The notes under the pieces were generated by a model. That model was not told the DNA's origin. It did not search any database and was given only the letters and a program-made list of their open reading frames with translations. From CALLPQ01 sp964421675 (GTDB lineage Bacteria; Pseudomonadota; Alphaproteobacteria; Caulobacterales; Parvularculaceae): 64,000 nucleotides of DNA. Where the stretch lies: positions 1 to 64,000 of the forward strand of contig CAYQXV010000011.1 of assembly GCA_964421675.1 (NCBI GenBank), given 5' to 3'. Both the position numbers and the translations under genes were made by a program. Below, one piece after another: positions 17,040-24,445 of this stretch (positions are counted from its first letter, which is position 1; each line of letters starts with the position of its first letter).

Positions 17040-17109
17040 AGCACGAGACGACAGCCCCTATTGGGGGCCGCCGCAAAAACTTTCTCGCGCTGCTGATAAG
17101 GCATCCGCC

Positions 17110-17532
17110 TTAGCCAACAATCTCATTATCTGAAAAGAAGAAGGCAATCTCTTCTTTCGCCGTATCAGGACCATCGGATCCATGCACAGAGTTCTCACCA
17201 ATGGATTCAGCATAGTCAGCACGGATTGTGCCCGCATCTGCTTCTGCCGGGTTGGTCGCGCCCATAATCTCACGGTTGCGCGCAACAGCATTTTCGCCTT
17301 CCAGCACCTGAACAACAACCGGGCCAGACGTCATGAATTCAACCAGCTCGCCAAAGAACGGACGCTCGCGGTGCACGCCATAAAAATCACCGGCCTGCTT
17401 CTCGCTCATATGAATACGCTTAGAGGCTACAACGCGAAGCCCCCCCTCTTCCAGCTTGGCAATCACTTTACCAGTGATATTCCGCCGGGTCGCATCGGGT
17501 TTGATAATCGAAAAAGTGCGCTCAAGAGCCAT
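17110..17532 (-). CDS. ndk: Nucleoside diphosphate kinase
   Basis: A 140-residue enzyme that balances NTP pools by phosphate transfer from ATP to NDPs through a phosphohistidine. The family pattern is complete: ERTFSIIKPDATRRN at the N-terminus, FYGVHRERPFF, MTSGPVVVQVLEG, GATNPAEADAGTIRADY, and the active-site His in ENSVHGSD. The start at 17532 has AAGGAT seven bases upstream. The open frame extends 37 codons further but the family does not need it. Confidence 0.97.
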   Translation of the reverse strand: MALERTFSIIKPDATRRNITGKVIAKLEEGGLRVVASKRIHMSEKQAGDFYGVHRERPFFGELVEFMTSGPVVVQVLEGENAVARNREIMGATNPAEADAGTIRADYAESIGENSVHGSDGPDTAKEEIAFFFSDNEIVG

Positions 17533-17670
17533 TGTAGCTATCCTTATTGGGGGTGTTGCCATCAACACATATAGATGTTGGCGTCTCCCTAGCAATGGTG
17601 CGTTGTCAGGGCAAGAGCAAGTGAAGGGGCACAATCGCCGCATCCGGTAAGATGCCCCGCAAAACAGGGA

Positions 17671-18492
17671 CTAGTCCGTGTAATCGGGGATAGTTTCATG
17701 TAGCTGCCCACCAACCCGGACTGGATCGATGCGCTCTGCGAGCCCGGTTTTGGGATCGGTTTGCACAACCAGGCCGCATACTGTGCCCTCGCCGGTTGCC
17801 GGGCTAAATCGGCCGGTTTGCATTTTATGCACAAAGCGATGAACCGGTTCGGCTTTATCCATCCCGATGACGCTATCATAATCACCGCACATGCCCGCAT
17901 CGCTCATATAGGCAGTGCCGCCGCGCAGTACATGGGCATCGCCCGTCGGCACATGAGTATGGGTTCCCACAACAAGGCTAACGCGGCCATCACAAAAATG
18001 ACCCATGGAATATTTTTCACTTGTCGCCTCAGCATGGAAATCAACCATGATCGCATCAACATCGCGGCCCAGCTCAAGTCCTGCTAACTCGCGGTCAACC
18101 GCCGCACACGGATCATCGACAGAGCCCATGCCGCGCTGGCCTTGCGCATTCACAACCAGGACTTTGTACCCGGCTTTACTCTCAAACAGTCCAGCGCCGC
18201 GGCCCGGATTAGATTTTGGAAAATTGACCGGCCGCAACAAGGCCGCCTCGCGGTCAAACAAACCAACATCTTCGCGCTGGTCATAGGCATGATTGCCCGT
18301 GGTAAGCGCATCTGCCCCGGCATTGAGAATCTCATCGGCAATCGATGCGGTTACACCAAAACCGCCAGCGGCGTTCTCGACATTGACGACAACAAAATCG
18401 AGACGAAGACGTTCACGCAAACGGGGCAATCGTTCCAAAAGCGCCAACCGCCCTGCCCGGCCCATTACGTCACCAAAAAAACCCAACCGCAT
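17671..18492 (-). CDS. YmdB/TIGR00282-type metallophosphoesterase
   Basis: A roughly 273-residue calcineurin-like phosphoesterase. It shows the family's dinuclear metal motifs: FFGDVMGRAGR at the N-terminus, NVENAAGGFG, TTGNHAYDQ, VDFHAEATSEK, and GTHTHVPTGDAHVL. Bacterial members hydrolyse cyclic nucleotides such as 2',3'-cAMP. The start at 18492 comes 23 bases after the stop of the 5-formyltetrahydrofolate cyclo-ligase gene, and the two form one transcription unit. The in vivo substrate here is not known. Confidence 0.92.
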   Translation of the reverse strand: MRLGFFGDVMGRAGRLALLERLPRLRERLRLDFVVVNVENAAGGFGVTASIADEILNAGADALTTGNHAYDQREDVGLFDREAALLRPVNFPKSNPGRGAGLFESKAGYKVLVVNAQGQRGMGSVDDPCAAVDRELAGLELGRDVDAIMVDFHAEATSEKYSMGHFCDGRVSLVVGTHTHVPTGDAHVLRGGTAYMSDAGMCGDYDSVIGMDKAEPVHRFVHKMQTGRFSPATGEGTVCGLVVQTDPKTGLAERIDPVRVGGQLHETIPDYTD

Positions 18493-18514
18493 CGTCTCAT
18501 CATCCTTCACCGCA

Positions 18515-19069
18515 CTAAGGGAACCGAAGTGCATCGCGCTCTGTTATCATCCAGTCTAGCGGTTGATCTAACGGGGTGATAGGCAATTGGTCAACGCGTT
18601 GATCGCCATACCCAAACCCAACCACGGTAATATCGGGCCCTTCCTCGCGCAAAAGCGCAAGAGTGCGGTCATAATATCCACCGCCATAGCCAAGCCGGCC
18701 GCCCGACGCGGTAAAGGCAAGCAAGGGAACAAGAATAATGTCTGGGCGACAGGGTGAACTTTGCGCCTCTGGTGGCACTTTGGTTTGATAGCGCCCGGTC
18801 TCTAACGGTGCACCATGCTGCCATGTGCGGAACGATAATGGTTTGTTTTTTCGGGTAACGACAGGAAGAGCCAGCGTCACCGAGCCTGCGAACCGGTCGC
18901 GCAATTCCTTGGCCAGTGGCGCAGTATCAAGTTCGCTTCCAATCGGAAAATAGAGCGCAATACAACTTTTTTCAGGAATAGGAATATGGCGCAGGAACTG
19001 ACCCGCAGCGTGAACGCTCGCATCCTGGCGATCACGCGCCAGGGCTTCGCGCTTTGTTTTGGATTTCAT
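18515..19069 (-). CDS. 5-formyltetrahydrofolate cyclo-ligase
   Basis: A roughly 184-residue enzyme that converts 5-formyl-THF to 5,10-methenyl-THF using ATP. Signatures are the basic N-terminus SKTKREALARDRQ, ALYFPIGSELDT, and the glycine-rich ATP motif SGGRLGYGGGYYDRTLA, then VVGFGYGDQ. The start is uncertain. The ATG at 19069 gives the normal N-terminus, and ATGs 3, 16 and 19 codons upstream are also open. It is preceded by the 6S RNA gene, a linkage conserved in many proteobacteria, and followed by the phosphoesterase gene. Confidence 0.92.
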   Translation of the reverse strand: MKSKTKREALARDRQDASVHAAGQFLRHIPIPEKSCIALYFPIGSELDTAPLAKELRDRFAGSVTLALPVVTRKNKPLSFRTWQHGAPLETGRYQTKVPPEAQSSPCRPDIILVPLLAFTASGGRLGYGGGYYDRTLALLREEGPDITVVGFGYGDQRVDQLPITPLDQPLDWMITERDALRFP

Positions 19070-19165
19070 CCGCCACATCTGTTTTGTGGGGCCATGGGGA
19101 TCAAAAAATGAAAACATACTGCTCATTCCCCAATTTGAATTTTACTCGTGTAAACAATCGCCGCC

Positions 19166-19320
19166 AAAAAAGTGCCGCCCTGGCCGTTGGAACTTGTTCG
19201 CCCTGGACCCTAGAGACCAGGTGGGCGCCGCATATCTAGGACCACGGTCCAGGTCAGAGGCAGCTCCCAAACAAAAAAGTAAGGCCCCGGGGAATCTGTC
19301 CTGACGAACCGGGCAGCATG
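19166..19320 (-). ncRNA. ssrS: 6S RNA (SsrS), regulator of RNA polymerase
   Basis: Read on the minus strand, the segment has the alphaproteobacterial 6S pattern: TTCGTCAGGACAG near the 5' end, CCCCGGGGCCTTAC, GGGAGCTGCC, TGACCTGGACCGTGGTCC in the central bubble, GGCGCCCACCTGG, and a 3' half that pairs back (CCAGGGCGGCA with TGCCCGG). It ends in six T residues at 19166-19171. 6S RNA mimics an open promoter and sequesters sigma-70 holoenzyme in stationary phase. Its place directly upstream of the 5-formyltetrahydrofolate cyclo-ligase gene supports the call. The 5' end is approximate to within a few bases. Confidence 0.88.
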
Positions 19321-19386
19321 TAATGAGGTAAGGAGCACACTTAGGGTTGTAAAGGGCAAGGGGCGATCAAAACCAGCCCCGCCCCG

Positions 19387-20160
19387 CTAATCTGCCAGCT
19401 GAACGATGAAAAAACGGTATCCATAATGGTCAGGATAGGCTTTGCGCAGCGCGATCTCTTTGCTTGTATGGTTAACCGGACCTGTCGCAACGGGGTTTCC
19501 CGCATAGTGCGCGGCAATCATCTCCACGCGCTCTTGTAAGGGATCGTAATATTCCGTCCACCAATCCTCATGGGGCAAATCAAACCCGCCCAGCAATCGA
19601 TAAGGCGTTTTTGCAATAATGGCTTCAATGCCGGGCCCATCGCGCATTTGCGGATATGCCGCCCAAAACTCAACAAGCTCATCGGGGCGTTGGTCTGGCG
19701 GCGAGGTCCACACCGGTTCGCTAAACGCCACACAGCCACCGGGCTTTAAATAATCGCGCCAGAGTTCTAGACCATTTTCAATGCCCAAATTATACAGCGC
19801 CCCCTCGCACCAAATCATATCGAGAGAATTTTTTGCGCAAGGCGGTGCCCCCATATCCGCAAGCACTGCCGTCACGCGGTCAATACATCCTTGTGCGGTG
19901 GCACGGTTGATTAAAGCCTCAATAAACGGCTCATGGCGATCCACACAAAGAAACTGCGCGCGCGGCAATGCATTGGCTAGTACCAAGGTGCCCGGCCCCG
20001 GACCGCATCCAAAATCGGCAATGAAGGGCGCATCGGGCAATAACGGTTCTGCAAACTCAAGCGCGCGCAATGTAGAGTGTGCACTGCCAACGCCCTGGCG
20101 CGGCATATCACTATGAATTTCAAAAAATATCGAGGCCGTGTCGAGATCGGTTTGTGTCAT
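19387..20160 (-). CDS. Class I SAM-dependent methyltransferase
   Basis: A roughly 257-residue Rossmann methyltransferase. SAM motif I is IADFGCGPGPGTLVLA, motif II is FLCVDRHEPF, and a motif IV region is MIWCEGALYNLG. The C-terminal part (FIVQLAD) closes the sheet. The substrate is unknown. The start is at 20160; a GTG two codons earlier is open, and no ribosome-binding site is obvious for either. It occupies the position upstream of 6S RNA where zapA is commonly found in other proteobacteria. Confidence 0.85.
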   Translation of the reverse strand: MTQTDLDTASIFFEIHSDMPRQGVGSAHSTLRALEFAEPLLPDAPFIADFGCGPGPGTLVLANALPRAQFLCVDRHEPFIEALINRATAQGCIDRVTAVLADMGAPPCAKNSLDMIWCEGALYNLGIENGLELWRDYLKPGGCVAFSEPVWTSPPDQRPDELVEFWAAYPQMRDGPGIEAIIAKTPYRLLGGFDLPHEDWWTEYYDPLQERVEMIAAHYAGNPVATGPVNHTSKEIALRKAYPDHYGYRFFIVQLAD

Positions 20161-20643
20161 GGACACATTTATAGATGAGGTAAAAATGCAGGTAAATTTA
20201 TTTCACGAACATTCTTTTACAAACGATGCGCAATCGGGCGGCATCAATATAATCAGGACCCGGACTACAAATCCAGGCCCTGTCTCCCCCGCTCTCGTAT
20301 CAAAAGGGGGTATTTCATGTCGCCAGGCTTAATACCCCGCAGTCCCCACGTTCAATGCAGATTATGCATTGCCCTAAAATTCTAACCCAAATTGTGCTGG
20401 TCCCCTGTATGATTGTGACCACAGCGTCCAGTTTGCGAGAAAAACGGGTGTTTTCATGCATTTGGTGACCGTAAAGACACAATGAAATGCAGGCCCTCGT
20501 GATGTTTTGTCCCCTATTTTCGTTCTATTTGCCCATACTTGATTACCGCGATCGACCACCTCTAATGTTGGCATAAAGCATCAATCTCGCTCGTCATCCT
20601 CCAGCGATGACGGTGAACCGCCCAGAAAAGCCAGGAGATCTTC
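20161..20643. other. Intergenic region upstream of glpK
   Basis: No convincing gene. It contains an eight-base-pair hairpin GGGGTATT/AATACCCC (20307-20314 and 20331-20338) and a second one CGTCATC/GATGACG (20592-20598 and 20606-20612) within the glpK leader. These could be regulatory structures or a small RNA, but nothing identifies them. AGGAG lies six bases before the glpK ATG. Confidence 0.4.
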
Positions 20644-22137
20644 ATGCCGGATAAACCGCTAATAATGGCCATTGACCAGGGGACAACGAGTTCACGTGCC
20701 ATCGTTTTTGATCCTAGCGGGGCCATTTTGGCAGTCGCGCAAGAGGAATTTCAGCAACATTATCCCGCCGATGGGTGGGTTGAACATGAGCCGGAAGACA
20801 TTTGGGACACGGTCGTTTCTGTTTCTCGTAAGGCGATTGCGCAAGCAGAAGATGAAAATCCGGGGACCCAGGTGGTCGCAATCGGGATTACCAACCAACG
20901 CGAAACGACCATCGTCTGGGATAAAAAAACCGGCAAGGCGATTTATAAAGCGATTGTTTGGCAAGATCGCCGAACGGCGGCCCAGTGCGAGCAATTGCGC
21001 AATGACGGATTTGAAGAGGTTTTGACGAAAAAAACAGGTCTGTTGCTCGATCCCTATTTCTCCGCCACGAAAATTGCCTGGATTCTCGACCATGTTGAGG
21101 GCGCAAGAAATCTCGCCAAGCAAGACAGGTTAGCATTTGGAACCATCGACGCGTTTTTAATCTGGCGACTAAATGGCGGGAATGTCCATGCAACCGATAT
21201 AACAAATGCATCGCGTACCAACCTTTTCAATATCCATACCCAACAATGGGATGATGAACTATTGGCGCGGTTCAATGTGCCCGCCTCGCTAATGCCGCAG
21301 GTGCGCGAGTGCTCAGACGATTACGGCGCGACGAGCAAAGAGTTGTTTGGCCGCTCCATTCCCATTCTCGGGGTTGCCGGTGATCAACAGGCAGCTAGTA
21401 TCGGTCAGGCATGTTTTTCTCCCGGCTCCATCAAAAGTACATACGGAACGGGCTGTTTTGTTTTGGTAAATACGGGCGACAAACCGGTTGCCTCAAAAAA
21501 CAATTTACTCACCACAATTGCCTACAAAATTAATGGACAAGTTCATTATGCAATTGAAGGGTCCATCTTTATTGCGGGAGCCGGTGTGCAATGGTTACGC
21601 GACGAATTGGGCATCATCTCAAACGCTGCAGAAACTGAAAGCCTAGCGCGCAGCCTTGCCGATAATGGCGGTGTATATCTGGTTCCCGCATTTACAGGTC
21701 TTGGCGCGCCCCATTGGGACCCCCATGCACGCGGCGCAATATATGGCCTAACACGCGGTGCAGGACGCGCGCATTTTGCACGGGCGGCCCTTGAAGCTGT
21801 TGTCTATCAAACGGCTGATCTTTTGAAAGCGATTGTGCAAGACGGCGTGCAACCCAAAGAGATACGGGTCGATGGCGGCATGGTTTTAAACGATTGGACC
21901 ATGCAGTTTCTCGCTGACATTCTAGACCTTGGCGTGGAGCGCCCTGTCGTCATGGAAACCACCGCATTGGGCGTTGCAACAATGGCTGGCCTTAAAGCCG
22001 GCATCTATGAGAGCGTAGAGGAAATCGCCAAGCTCTGGCAGCGCAATGCCCGGTTTAATCCCGCAATGACAGATACAGCGCGCGCTCGATTGCTGGAAGG
22101 TTGGGATAAAGCTGTTGCGCGCACGCGCTCATCTTGA
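20644..22137 (+). CDS. glpK: Glycerol kinase
   Basis: A 497-residue FGGY-family kinase that converts glycerol to glycerol-3-phosphate. The N-terminal phosphate loop IMAIDQGTTSSRAIVFD, the WVEHEPEDIW segment, GITNQRETTIVWDKKTG, WQDRRT and the C-terminal ATP site with RVDGGMVLNDWTMQFLADIL are all intact. Length matches E. coli GlpK. It stands alone: no facilitator, glycerol-3-phosphate dehydrogenase or repressor gene is next to it in the window. Confidence 0.97.
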   Translation: MPDKPLIMAIDQGTTSSRAIVFDPSGAILAVAQEEFQQHYPADGWVEHEPEDIWDTVVSVSRKAIAQAEDENPGTQVVAIGITNQRETTIVWDKKTGKAIYKAIVWQDRRTAAQCEQLRNDGFEEVLTKKTGLLLDPYFSATKIAWILDHVEGARNLAKQDRLAFGTIDAFLIWRLNGGNVHATDITNASRTNLFNIHTQQWDDELLARFNVPASLMPQVRECSDDYGATSKELFGRSIPILGVAGDQQAASIGQACFSPGSIKSTYGTGCFVLVNTGDKPVASKNNLLTTIAYKINGQVHYAIEGSIFIAGAGVQWLRDELGIISNAAETESLARSLADNGGVYLVPAFTGLGAPHWDPHARGAIYGLTRGAGRAHFARAALEAVVYQTADLLKAIVQDGVQPKEIRVDGGMVLNDWTMQFLADILDLGVERPVVMETTALGVATMAGLKAGIYESVEEIAKLWQRNARFNPAMTDTARARLLEGWDKAVARTRSS

Positions 22138-22140
22138 ATT

Positions 22141-22177
22141 AAAAAATAAAAAACCCCGAACCAATAAAGGTTCGGGG
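22141..22177 (-). terminator. Rho-independent terminator of the cationic secreted protein gene
   Basis: On the minus strand CCCCGAACC and GGTTCGGGG form a nine-base-pair stem around TTTATT, followed by a T-rich run (22141-22153). It lies between the convergent glpK and the 22218-22730 gene. The T-tract makes it a terminator for the minus-strand gene. Confidence 0.85.
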
Positions 22178-22217
22178 CGTAAAGTTTCAACGAATAACCA
22201 GGGAGGGATAGGGTCGG

Positions 22218-22730
22218 TTAGGCGTTGATTCTGATGTTTGCACGGCGCGAACAGTTACGAGCTGCAATACGCTTTAGCTGTCCGTTCGTAATAAACCGAG
22301 CATCACGGCCACGCGGTGTTACCGTACACAAACAAGTTTGACCACGACGTGTGTAAACATATTCCTCAGTCAGAATAACCCGAGCATTATACCGTGTGTT
22401 GAAAGATTCACGGCGGATTAGCTCATTACCACGGGCGCGACGATTATTGTTAGCCCGGCGGTTATTATTGGCTCTATGGTTAGCGCGGCTTCTTGTATTG
22501 GCCGTACCATTAACGCGTGTGCCAAAGGAAACAGAGATTACTCCACTAGAGCGGTTCGCGTTGGTTGAACGCTGATCTTGCTCAACTCTTTGGCGATCTT
22601 GATTACGATCTCCACGGTCCTGGGCACTTGCTGGGGCCGCTGACAAGAGCATTACACCTGCAAGGCCACTTGCAATCGCTGTAAAAAAAGTACGTGTACG
22701 CTTAGAATTGGTTTTGTTAATCCGAGTCAT
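22218..22730 (-). CDS. Secreted Arg/Asn-rich protein with NNRRA repeats, function unknown
   Basis: A 170-residue protein with a signal peptide (basic start, TFFTAIASGLAGVMLLSAAP, cleavage after ASA). A low-complexity stretch rich in Arg, Asn and Gln follows (residues about 37-105) with tandem RANNN/NNRRA units. The C-terminal part has three cysteines (GQTCLC, ARNCSRR) and YVYTRRG. The mature protein is strongly cationic. An excellent AGGAGG lies six bases before the ATG. It is monocistronic with its own terminator. I recognise no domain; nucleic-acid or wall-polymer binding is a guess. Confidence 0.8.
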   Translation of the reverse strand: MTRINKTNSKRTRTFFTAIASGLAGVMLLSAAPASAQDRGDRNQDRQRVEQDQRSTNANRSSGVISVSFGTRVNGTANTRSRANHRANNNRRANNNRRARGNELIRRESFNTRYNARVILTEEYVYTRRGQTCLCTVTPRGRDARFITNGQLKRIAARNCSRRANIRINA

Positions 22731-22885
22731 CAGTAGCCTCCTATTTGGGTTGCTTATCGGACGACCGGGTCTTTAAAACACTCTACTAAGGCCCGCTCGA
22801 TCGATAGCGTCGATAGGGACAATATGGCTGGCAATAATGGCCGAAATTAACCACCACAATGCCAATAAAATGAAATTTAGGGGGC

Positions 22886-22910
22886 GAAATTAGTGATTTT
22901 CACTAATTTC
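22886..22910. promoter_or_regulatory. Perfect 10-bp inverted repeat upstream of the cationic secreted protein
   Basis: GAAATTAGTG and CACTAATTTC flank ATTTT, forming a perfect ten-base dyad. It lies 156 bases upstream of the secreted-protein start and 92 bases after the response-regulator stop. No T-tract follows on the minus strand, so an operator is more likely than a terminator. Role inferred. Confidence 0.4.
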
Positions 22911-23001
22911 GGACATAATTGGCCTAAAAAAGGCTATTGTTAAGAACAGCTCGCAATTATGGCATGTTTTCAGATTGTTGGAATAACGAGCGTTTGGGAA
23001 A

Positions 23002-23427
23002 TTAAGCGCTTTGTTCCAGATCGCCCGACTCACTATTTATCTCTGACGAGCCCTCTTGCGCATCCAAAATACCCATTTCGCTGAGTTTTGCAGCCAGCAA
23101 GGGCTTATCAAATGGCTTTAATATGTGATGACGGGCACCAGCGGCACTTGCCAATGAGAACTGGCGAGGGTCATTTTCTGTCGCGCTGAGGATAATTTCA
23201 GGGCGCTGGTCTTGGGATAGCTCACCCACCCCGCGCAGAAAGTCCAAAGCCGCCATTGAGGGTAAATCCCAGTCCAGCAAAACCACATCGGGTTTGCTAT
23301 CAACGCAATACAGAACACCCGCATCAGCGTTTTCAACCTCAATTGGCGTAATCGCCAAATCATGAAGGATTTCAACGATGATGCCGCGAACGACTGGATT
23401 ATCTTCAACAATAAGACAGGACTTCAT
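23002..23427 (-). CDS. Single-domain response regulator (CheY/CpdR-like)
   Basis: A 141-residue receiver domain with no output domain. The acidic pocket is VEDNP, the phospho-acceptor Asp is in VVLLDWDLPS near residue 54, the conserved Thr position is a Ser in ILSATEND, and the Lys is in ILKPFDKP. A polar tail of about 20 residues (EGSSEINSESGDLEQSA) follows. It lies 111 bases downstream of chpT on the same strand. ChpT in Caulobacter passes phosphate to CtrA and CpdR, so this protein could be a ChpT client. That link is inferred from position. Confidence 0.9.
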   Translation of the reverse strand: MKSCLIVEDNPVVRGIIVEILHDLAITPIEVENADAGVLYCVDSKPDVVLLDWDLPSMAALDFLRGVGELSQDQRPEIILSATENDPRQFSLASAAGARHHILKPFDKPLLAAKLSEMGILDAQEGSSEINSESGDLEQSA

Positions 23428-23538
23428 GGCGAACCTCTTGGATGCCTTTATTCATCACACTGGGCGACAATCTAGACAAATGGGGTTAGCCGAGCGTTAA
23501 TTTGCATTCAAATGGATCAACTCTACCGAAAACCTACC

Positions 23539-24213
23539 TTACTGGAAGTTAGCAGTCATTAAGACCCTGTTTTCTTCCAGAACGGCACTCGCGCTTCCTT
23601 TATCCTCTTTAACAAGAAGGCCAGCAATATAGGCCGGAGCAAATTTTGGCTTGAGATCGTGACCATTCCCGCCAAGCGCCTCAATAAATTCATCATTGAG
23701 GAACAAACGCTGGCCGGTAACTTCAAGCACAAAGCCGGTATCGCTCGGCTTGATCACAACATTACCGCCTCGCGGCACGGCATCTGCCGCAGCATAGGCA
23801 AGGATTAACAAAACCTTAACCTGGTTTTTCGGCAAAATCGCATCAGGCATTTGCCAGTCGAGCGTCGCTTTTGTCGTCGCAAACAAGTCGATCAGCACCT
23901 TTTGCGCATCTTCAAGCTTTATCTCCGCGCCATGACCTCCTGCAGCCCCGTAGGCAAGACGGGCATAACTCAACAAAGCCAGTGCTTTGCGCGTTCCATC
24001 CTTAACCAGATCCTGCGCCATTTCCTTCATCACAGCATCGCTGCCAACATCCTCAATCATATCCAGGCCCGAGCTGATCGCCCCAACCGGATTGATCAGG
24101 TCATGACACACACGGGACGATAATAGCGCAGACAAATCGACGGCATTCATCGCTCCAAGGTCGGTCGAGTCCAGGGGATCAGATGCGGGGGTGGCAAGAG
24201 GGGATTGAGACAT
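23539..24213 (-). CDS. chpT: ChpT-type histidine phosphotransferase
   Basis: A roughly 224-residue protein with the family hallmark LSSRVCHDLINPVGAISSGLD near residue 30. The His of CHD is the phosphorylated residue of the dimeric four-helix bundle. A degenerate HATPase-like fold follows (ILAYAAADAVPRGGNVVI, FVLEVTGQR). In Caulobacter ChpT relays phosphate from CckA to CtrA and CpdR to control the cell cycle. The start at 24213 has CCGGAG six bases upstream; the frame is open 67 codons further but carries no domain. It is divergent from the M23 peptidase gene. Confidence 0.88.
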   Translation of the reverse strand: MSQSPLATPASDPLDSTDLGAMNAVDLSALLSSRVCHDLINPVGAISSGLDMIEDVGSDAVMKEMAQDLVKDGTRKALALLSYARLAYGAAGGHGAEIKLEDAQKVLIDLFATTKATLDWQMPDAILPKNQVKVLLILAYAAADAVPRGGNVVIKPSDTGFVLEVTGQRLFLNDEFIEALGGNGHDLKPKFAPAYIAGLLVKEDKGSASAVLEENRVLMTANFQ

Positions 24214-24445
24214 GGAAACTCCGGAAAATAAGATTTTGCCCTTTGTTCCGCGATTCGGGCCCTTCGTGCGCTCTATTTTAACCACACGCGGTAAGGCCTC
24301 AAAGATAGGCGAATAATCGGGAAATGGCCAATAAACAAGGCGCGACCAGCATGACGAGACGTTAACAAATAACCGACAATAGGCTATAGAATAGCACGAA
24401 GATATGTGATTCACGGTTTCGGTAATGTTGCGTGCAGGAAGAATA

